Source: Streptomyces sp. BA2
GTDB taxonomy: Bacteria; Actinomycetota; Actinomycetes; Streptomycetales; Streptomycetaceae
Length of the DNA: 64,000 nucleotides
NCBI RefSeq assembly: GCF_009769735.1
Contig: NZ_WSRO01000002.1
Span: 2,294,001 to 2,358,000, forward strand
Direction of reading: 5' to 3'
The position numbers and the translations under genes are program-made. The notes beneath the pieces were generated by a model, which ran no database searches, was not told the origin of the DNA, and saw only the letters and a program-made list of their open reading frames with translations. The first letter of the stretch is position 1, and every line of letters starts with the position of its first letter. This document shows, in pieces, positions 60,931-64,000 of the stretch.

Positions 60931-62199
60931 CTAAAGCCCGCAGTCACAACAAGAGCAGCACTCGCAACACGAGCAACACCCGCTGTCACCACAATTGCTG
61001 CAACAGCCCTCCCGCTTCTTGCGGGACCAGGGGCCCTCGTAAGAATCGGCGCAGCACAGCTTGCAGGTGCAGCAGAGGCCGATGGCGACCGCGCACCCCG
61101 CCCAGAAGCCCCGCTTGCCCGGCTTCGGCGGCTGCGGCTCGAACGAGGGCCCACCACCGAAGCCGCCGGGACCACTGGGACCACCGGGACCACCGGCACC
61201 TCCCGGCGCCCCGCCTCCGTAGGGGTTGCTGTTTCCGTACGGCCCGCCCTGCTGTCCGTATGGCCCACTCTGCCCCGGGGATGACGGCGGCGGTCCGAAA
61301 GAACCGCCTTGATGGGCCGTCACCTCATGTGTGTGTCCGCACGCGTCGGTCCCGAAGGCCCGGTCCACCGAGCGCCCCAGCTCGTGCGCGAGCAGCACAT
61401 GCGCCAGCTTGCCGTCGGTGAATTCGGCGTCGCGCAGCGCGAGCCGTATGCCGTGCAGGGCGTCGTCGGCGAGGCGCCGCGCCTCTACGAGGCCGGTGCC
61501 CGTGGCCGTCAGGGGGTTCCACGCACCCGACGCGGCGTCAGCTTCCTTGTCCTCCACGGCATCCAGGAGATGCGCGAGCCTGCCGAAGAGCCGCCCGGCC
61601 TCGGCGAGCGGTTCGGCGTTGCCCGGCCTGCCCGCGATGACGGCGGTGTGCGCGAAGGCCGCGGCGGTCGCCGTCTCGGTGGGCTCGGTGACCGTGAGCA
61701 GGGAGGTGCCGGGGCCCGCCAAGCCCTCGATGCCGACCTGCCGTTCGACGGCGTCGAGCAGGACCGCCGTGTCGAAGCCCACGTCGGCGCCGGTGCGGGC
61801 ACCCGCCCGGTCCCAGCTCCGTGCGACCTTCCGGGCCGCGGCGGCCACCGGCCTGCGCGCCAAGAGGCCGTCCCCGTCGACGACGTGGTCGCGTACCTTC
61901 GCCGACGCGAGCACCAGCGAGACCGCGGCGGCGAGCCGTGCTCCCTCGCCCTGCGCGACGGAAGCGGTGCGCATGCCGCGCAGCGGACAGGGCCCCGCGG
62001 TGCGGCGCCAGCCGGTGGACTGCTTGCCCTGAGCCTCCGTCAGAACCGAGATGATCAGGCCGTCGTAGTTGGTCACGACGCGGGCGAACTGCCCGTGATC
62101 ACCGCGAAGGGCGAGGCAGAGACCGCACAGATGCGCCATCCATTGCGTCTTGAGACCCTCACCGAGACGATGGCTGCAGGGCCTGACGATTCCGAACAT
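60931..62199 (-). CDS. DUF5685 family protein with very Cys-rich C-terminal tail
   Basis: The 422-residue protein starts MFGIVRPCSHRLGEGL, the DUF5685 start. The N-terminal 290 residues are helical with HLCGLCLALRGDHGQ and LLDAVERQVGI. A glycine/proline linker (about 300-365) follows, then a tail in which 18 of 54 residues are cysteine (CCTCKLCC, CCSNCGDSGCC, CCECCSCCDC). Such a cluster suggests metal binding or disulfides; a metallothionein-like role is inference. It is convergent with the binding protein, 20 bases away. Confidence 0.85.
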   Translation of the reverse strand: MFGIVRPCSHRLGEGLKTQWMAHLCGLCLALRGDHGQFARVVTNYDGLIISVLTEAQGKQSTGWRRTAGPCPLRGMRTASVAQGEGARLAAAVSLVLASAKVRDHVVDGDGLLARRPVAAAARKVARSWDRAGARTGADVGFDTAVLLDAVERQVGIEGLAGPGTSLLTVTEPTETATAAAFAHTAVIAGRPGNAEPLAEAGRLFGRLAHLLDAVEDKEADAASGAWNPLTATGTGLVEARRLADDALHGIRLALRDAEFTDGKLAHVLLAHELGRSVDRAFGTDACGHTHEVTAHQGGSFGPPPSSPGQSGPYGQQGGPYGNSNPYGGGAPGGAGGPGGPSGPGGFGGGPSFEPQPPKPGKRGFWAGCAVAIGLCCTCKLCCADSYEGPWSRKKREGCCSNCGDSGCCSCCECCSCCDCGL

Positions 62200-62488
62200 A
62201 CGACTCCCCCGAGAGCCCGCAGACGATCAACTCGGGCATCGTATCGAGGGGTACGTTCACCCGGACGCACCGGTCGTCACCCATACGCCGTGAAGAATCA
62301 TATTTCACTCACTGTCAGCAGCCGTACACAGCTGGACCCTTGGGGAATCACGCGGAACGGCGTGTTGACTCTGCACCAGTACCGTCACGAAAACCCCGCG
62401 CGGCGACTATCCACTTGGCGCACTATCCGCATCATGGACGAACATGGGGATGCGGAACGCAGAAAGCCCGCTGTGAGAGGAGGCGTCC
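62200..62488. promoter_or_regulatory. Divergent promoter region between DUF5685 and SepF-like genes
   Basis: This 289-base region holds no clear gene. It contains an AT-rich patch (ATCATATTTCACT near 62295-62307) and is the likely promoter site for both flanking genes. A GAGAGGAGG ribosome site precedes the ATG at 62489. Confidence 0.45.
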
Positions 62489-62932
62489 ATGGGATCGGTG
62501 CGCAAGGCGAGTGCCTGGCTTGGCCTCGTCGACGACAACAACAATGACGAGCGTTACTACGACGGCTACGACGACGACGGGGCCGAGGGGCCCGGCGAAG
62601 CCTGGGTGACCGACCCGCGGGTGCGGGTGGTGGCCGAGGCCGCCGAGGAGGAAGGGCGCCGGATCGGGACCGTGACCCCGGACAGTTTCCGGGACGCGCG
62701 CGGCATCGGCGAGCTCTTCCGGGACGGTGTCCCGGTCATCATCAACCTCACGTCGATGGAGCCCGGCGACGCCAAGCGCGTCGTGGACTTCGCGGCGGGC
62801 CTCACCTTCGGTCTGCGCGGTTCCATCGAGCGCGTGGCGACGCGGGTCTTCCTGCTCACCCCCGCCGACACGCACATCGTCAACGGGGAGGCCACCAGCC
62901 GTCCGACGGACGGTTTCTTCAACCAGAGCTAG
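62489..62932 (+). CDS. sflA: SepF-like cell-division protein
   Basis: The 147-residue protein has the SepF core: [42 protein letters not shown], then [31 protein letters not shown]. An acidic N-terminal linker carries [15 protein letters not shown]. The membrane-binding amphipathic start ([12 protein letters not shown]) is short. Streptomyces carry a true SepF in the division cluster plus SepF-like SflA/SflB paralogues. An adjacent acyl-CoA dehydrogenase and dnaE2 synteny favour SflA (from memory, unchecked). It associates with FtsZ by inference. Confidence 0.8.
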   Translation: MGSVRKASAWLGLVDDNNNDERYYDGYDDDGAEGPGEAWVTDPRVRVVAEAAEEEGRRIGTVTPDSFRDARGIGELFRDGVPVIINLTSMEPGDAKRVVDFAAGLTFGLRGSIERVATRVFLLTPADTHIVNGEATSRPTDGFFNQS

Positions 62933-62945
62933 TGGGCGAGGCCGC

Positions 62946-64000
62946 TCACCGGAAGGCGTCAAGGCCGGTGAGCGCCTTGCCCAACACGAGTTGATGCATC
63001 TCGACGGTGCCCTCATAGGTGAGCACCGATTCGAGATTTGTCGCATGCCGCATCACGGGGTACTCCAGCGAGATCCCGTTCGCACCCAGGATCGTCCGGG
63101 ACGTGCGGCAGATCTCGATCGCTTCTCGTACGTTGTTGAGCTTGCCGAAGCTGACCTGTTCGGGGCGGAGCCTTCCCGCGTCCAGGCGGCGGCCGAGGTG
63201 GTGCGCGAGCAGGATGCCCTTGTGCAGCTCGACCGCCATGTCGGCGAGCTTGGCCTGGGTGAGCTGGAAGCCGCCGATGGGCCTGCCGAACTGCTCGCGG
63301 GTCTTGGAGTATTCGACGGCGGCCTCGAAGGAGGAGCGGGCGGCGCCCATGGCTCCCCAGACGATGCCGTAGCGCGCGTGGGAGAGGCAGCTCAGGGGGC
63401 CCTTGAGTCCGGTGACCTCGGGAAGCACGGCGTCGGCCGGCAGTCGTACCTCGTCAAGGACCAGCTCACTGGTGACGCTCGCGCGCAGCGACCACTTGTG
63501 CTTGATCTCGGGGGCCGAGAAGCCGGGGGTCTCGGTGGGGACGACGAAGCCCCTGATCCCGTCGTCGGTGTGCGCCCAGACCACGGCGACCCCGGCCACG
63601 GAGCCGTTGGTGATCCACATCTTGCGTCCGGTGAGCACCCAGTCGGTGCCGTCCTTCTTGGCGAAGGTGCGCATGGACGCCGGGTCGGACCCGTGGTCGG
63701 GCTCGGTCAGGCCGAAGCAGCCGATGATCTCGCCCGCGGCCATGCCGGGCAGCCAGCGCTGCTTCTGCTCCTCGGAGCCGAAGCGGTGGATGGCGTACAT
63801 GGCGAGGGAGCCCTGCACGGAGACGAGCGAGCGGATGCCGGAGTCGGCGGCCTCCAGCTCCAGACAGGCGAGCCCGTACTGGACGGAGCTCGCCCCGGCG
63901 CAGCCGTAGCCCTCCAGGGACATGCCGAGCGCGCCGATCGAGCCGAGCTCACGGGCGAGCTCGCGGATGCCGGGCAGTTCGCCCTTCTCGTACCAGTCGG
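62946..64000 (-). CDS. Acyl-CoA dehydrogenase (5' end off window)
   Basis: The 351 visible residues run from DWYEKGELPGIRELARELGSIG at the right edge to the C-terminus GKALTGLDAFR. FAD/substrate motifs are present: IGCFGLTEPDHGSDPASMRT, WVLTGRKMWITNGSVAGVAVVWA, and the C-terminal ANGISLEYPVMRHATNLESVLTYEGTVEMHQLVLG, where the Glu in YEGT is the catalytic base. It resembles glutaryl-CoA dehydrogenase-type enzymes. The start lies beyond 64000. Confidence 0.93.
   Translation of the reverse strand, partial: DWYEKGELPGIRELARELGSIGALGMSLEGYGCAGASSVQYGLACLELEAADSGIRSLVSVQGSLAMYAIHRFGSEEQKQRWLPGMAAGEIIGCFGLTEPDHGSDPASMRTFAKKDGTDWVLTGRKMWITNGSVAGVAVVWAHTDDGIRGFVVPTETPGFSAPEIKHKWSLRASVTSELVLDEVRLPADAVLPEVTGLKGPLSCLSHARYGIVWGAMGAARSSFEAAVEYSKTREQFGRPIGGFQLTQAKLADMAVELHKGILLAHHLGRRLDAGRLRPEQVSFGKLNNVREAIEICRTSRTILGANGISLEYPVMRHATNLESVLTYEGTVEMHQLVLGKALTGLDAFR

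Noticed and set aside
1..64000. tRNA, rRNA, CRISPR arrays, insertion sequences and attachment sites
   Set aside because: No TPsiC-like GGTTCGA arm in a cloverleaf context, no regularly spaced repeats, and no transposase, integrase or phage gene were found on reading.

Overview
The window looks like a chromosomal segment of a Streptomyces species. The base composition is very GC-rich with strong third-position G/C. GTG and TTG starts are common, and leucine TTA codons are rare enough to be individually notable. Diagnostic genes include two streptogrisin-type proteases, a SepF-like protein, an AA10 chitin/cellulose monooxygenase with an actinobacterial sortase motif, a dnaE2-imuB cassette and a PASTA-less Ser/Thr kinase. 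No rRNA, tRNA, insertion sequence, prophage or CRISPR array was seen. The gene order recalls, from memory, the hmgA-to-sflA region of the S. coelicolor core chromosome; that comparison was not computed.

Layout. 0-3.9 kb: a partial citrate-type transporter, then a TetR regulator and a molybdopterin oxidoreductase on the same strand with a palindromic operator between them. 3.9-7.3 kb: homogentisate dioxygenase, a GntR/UTRA regulator and an orphan Type ISP-like specificity protein. 7.4-10 kb: a TetR regulator divergent from a DrrAB-type exporter. 10-12.3 kb: a secreted AbgB-like M20 hydrolase and a small conserved protein. 12.3-18.3 kb: a SigK/RskA-type sigma/anti-sigma pair divergent from a DUF4331-TPR-NicO operon. 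18.3-20.8 kb: a Ser/Thr kinase and a secreted SGNH hydrolase. 21-31 kb: an exopolysaccharide-type cluster with a CelD-like acetyltransferase, two GT2 enzymes, a polysaccharide deacetylase, a 1300-residue flippase/GT-C fusion and a membrane-anchored GH39-like glycosidase. 31-36.4 kb: assorted small genes, including a methyltransferase-NUDIX-VOC triple fusion. 36.4-40.3 kb: a TctABC tricarboxylate transporter and a response regulator. 40.3-41.8 kb: an ECF-like sigma operon. 42.5-44.5 kb: an LPMO and a lipase. 44.7-49.1 kb: the imuB/dnaE2 mutasome with a LexA-like box. 49.2-56 kb: a DUF3533 membrane protein, an AAA ATPase, two streptogrisins flanking an SPFH protein, and a DUF1684 protein. 56-61 kb: a polar amino-acid ABC transporter with one decayed and one intact binding protein, and a cysteine-attenuator-type leader peptide. 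61-64 kb: a DUF5685 protein with a very Cys-rich tail, a SepF-like protein and a partial acyl-CoA dehydrogenase.

The items most worth following are these: the exopolysaccharide locus, which has a fused flippase/polymerase-like protein and TTA codons in two genes; the 34.3-35.6 kb triple fusion, whose methyltransferase appears internally shortened; the leader peptide at 59.6 kb, which suggests sulfur control of the neighbouring amino-acid importer; and the sigma/anti-sigma pair facing the DUF4331-TPR-NicO operon, in which codon 6 of the TPR gene is TTA. All assignments come from reading the sequence and from remembered family features; no database search was run.
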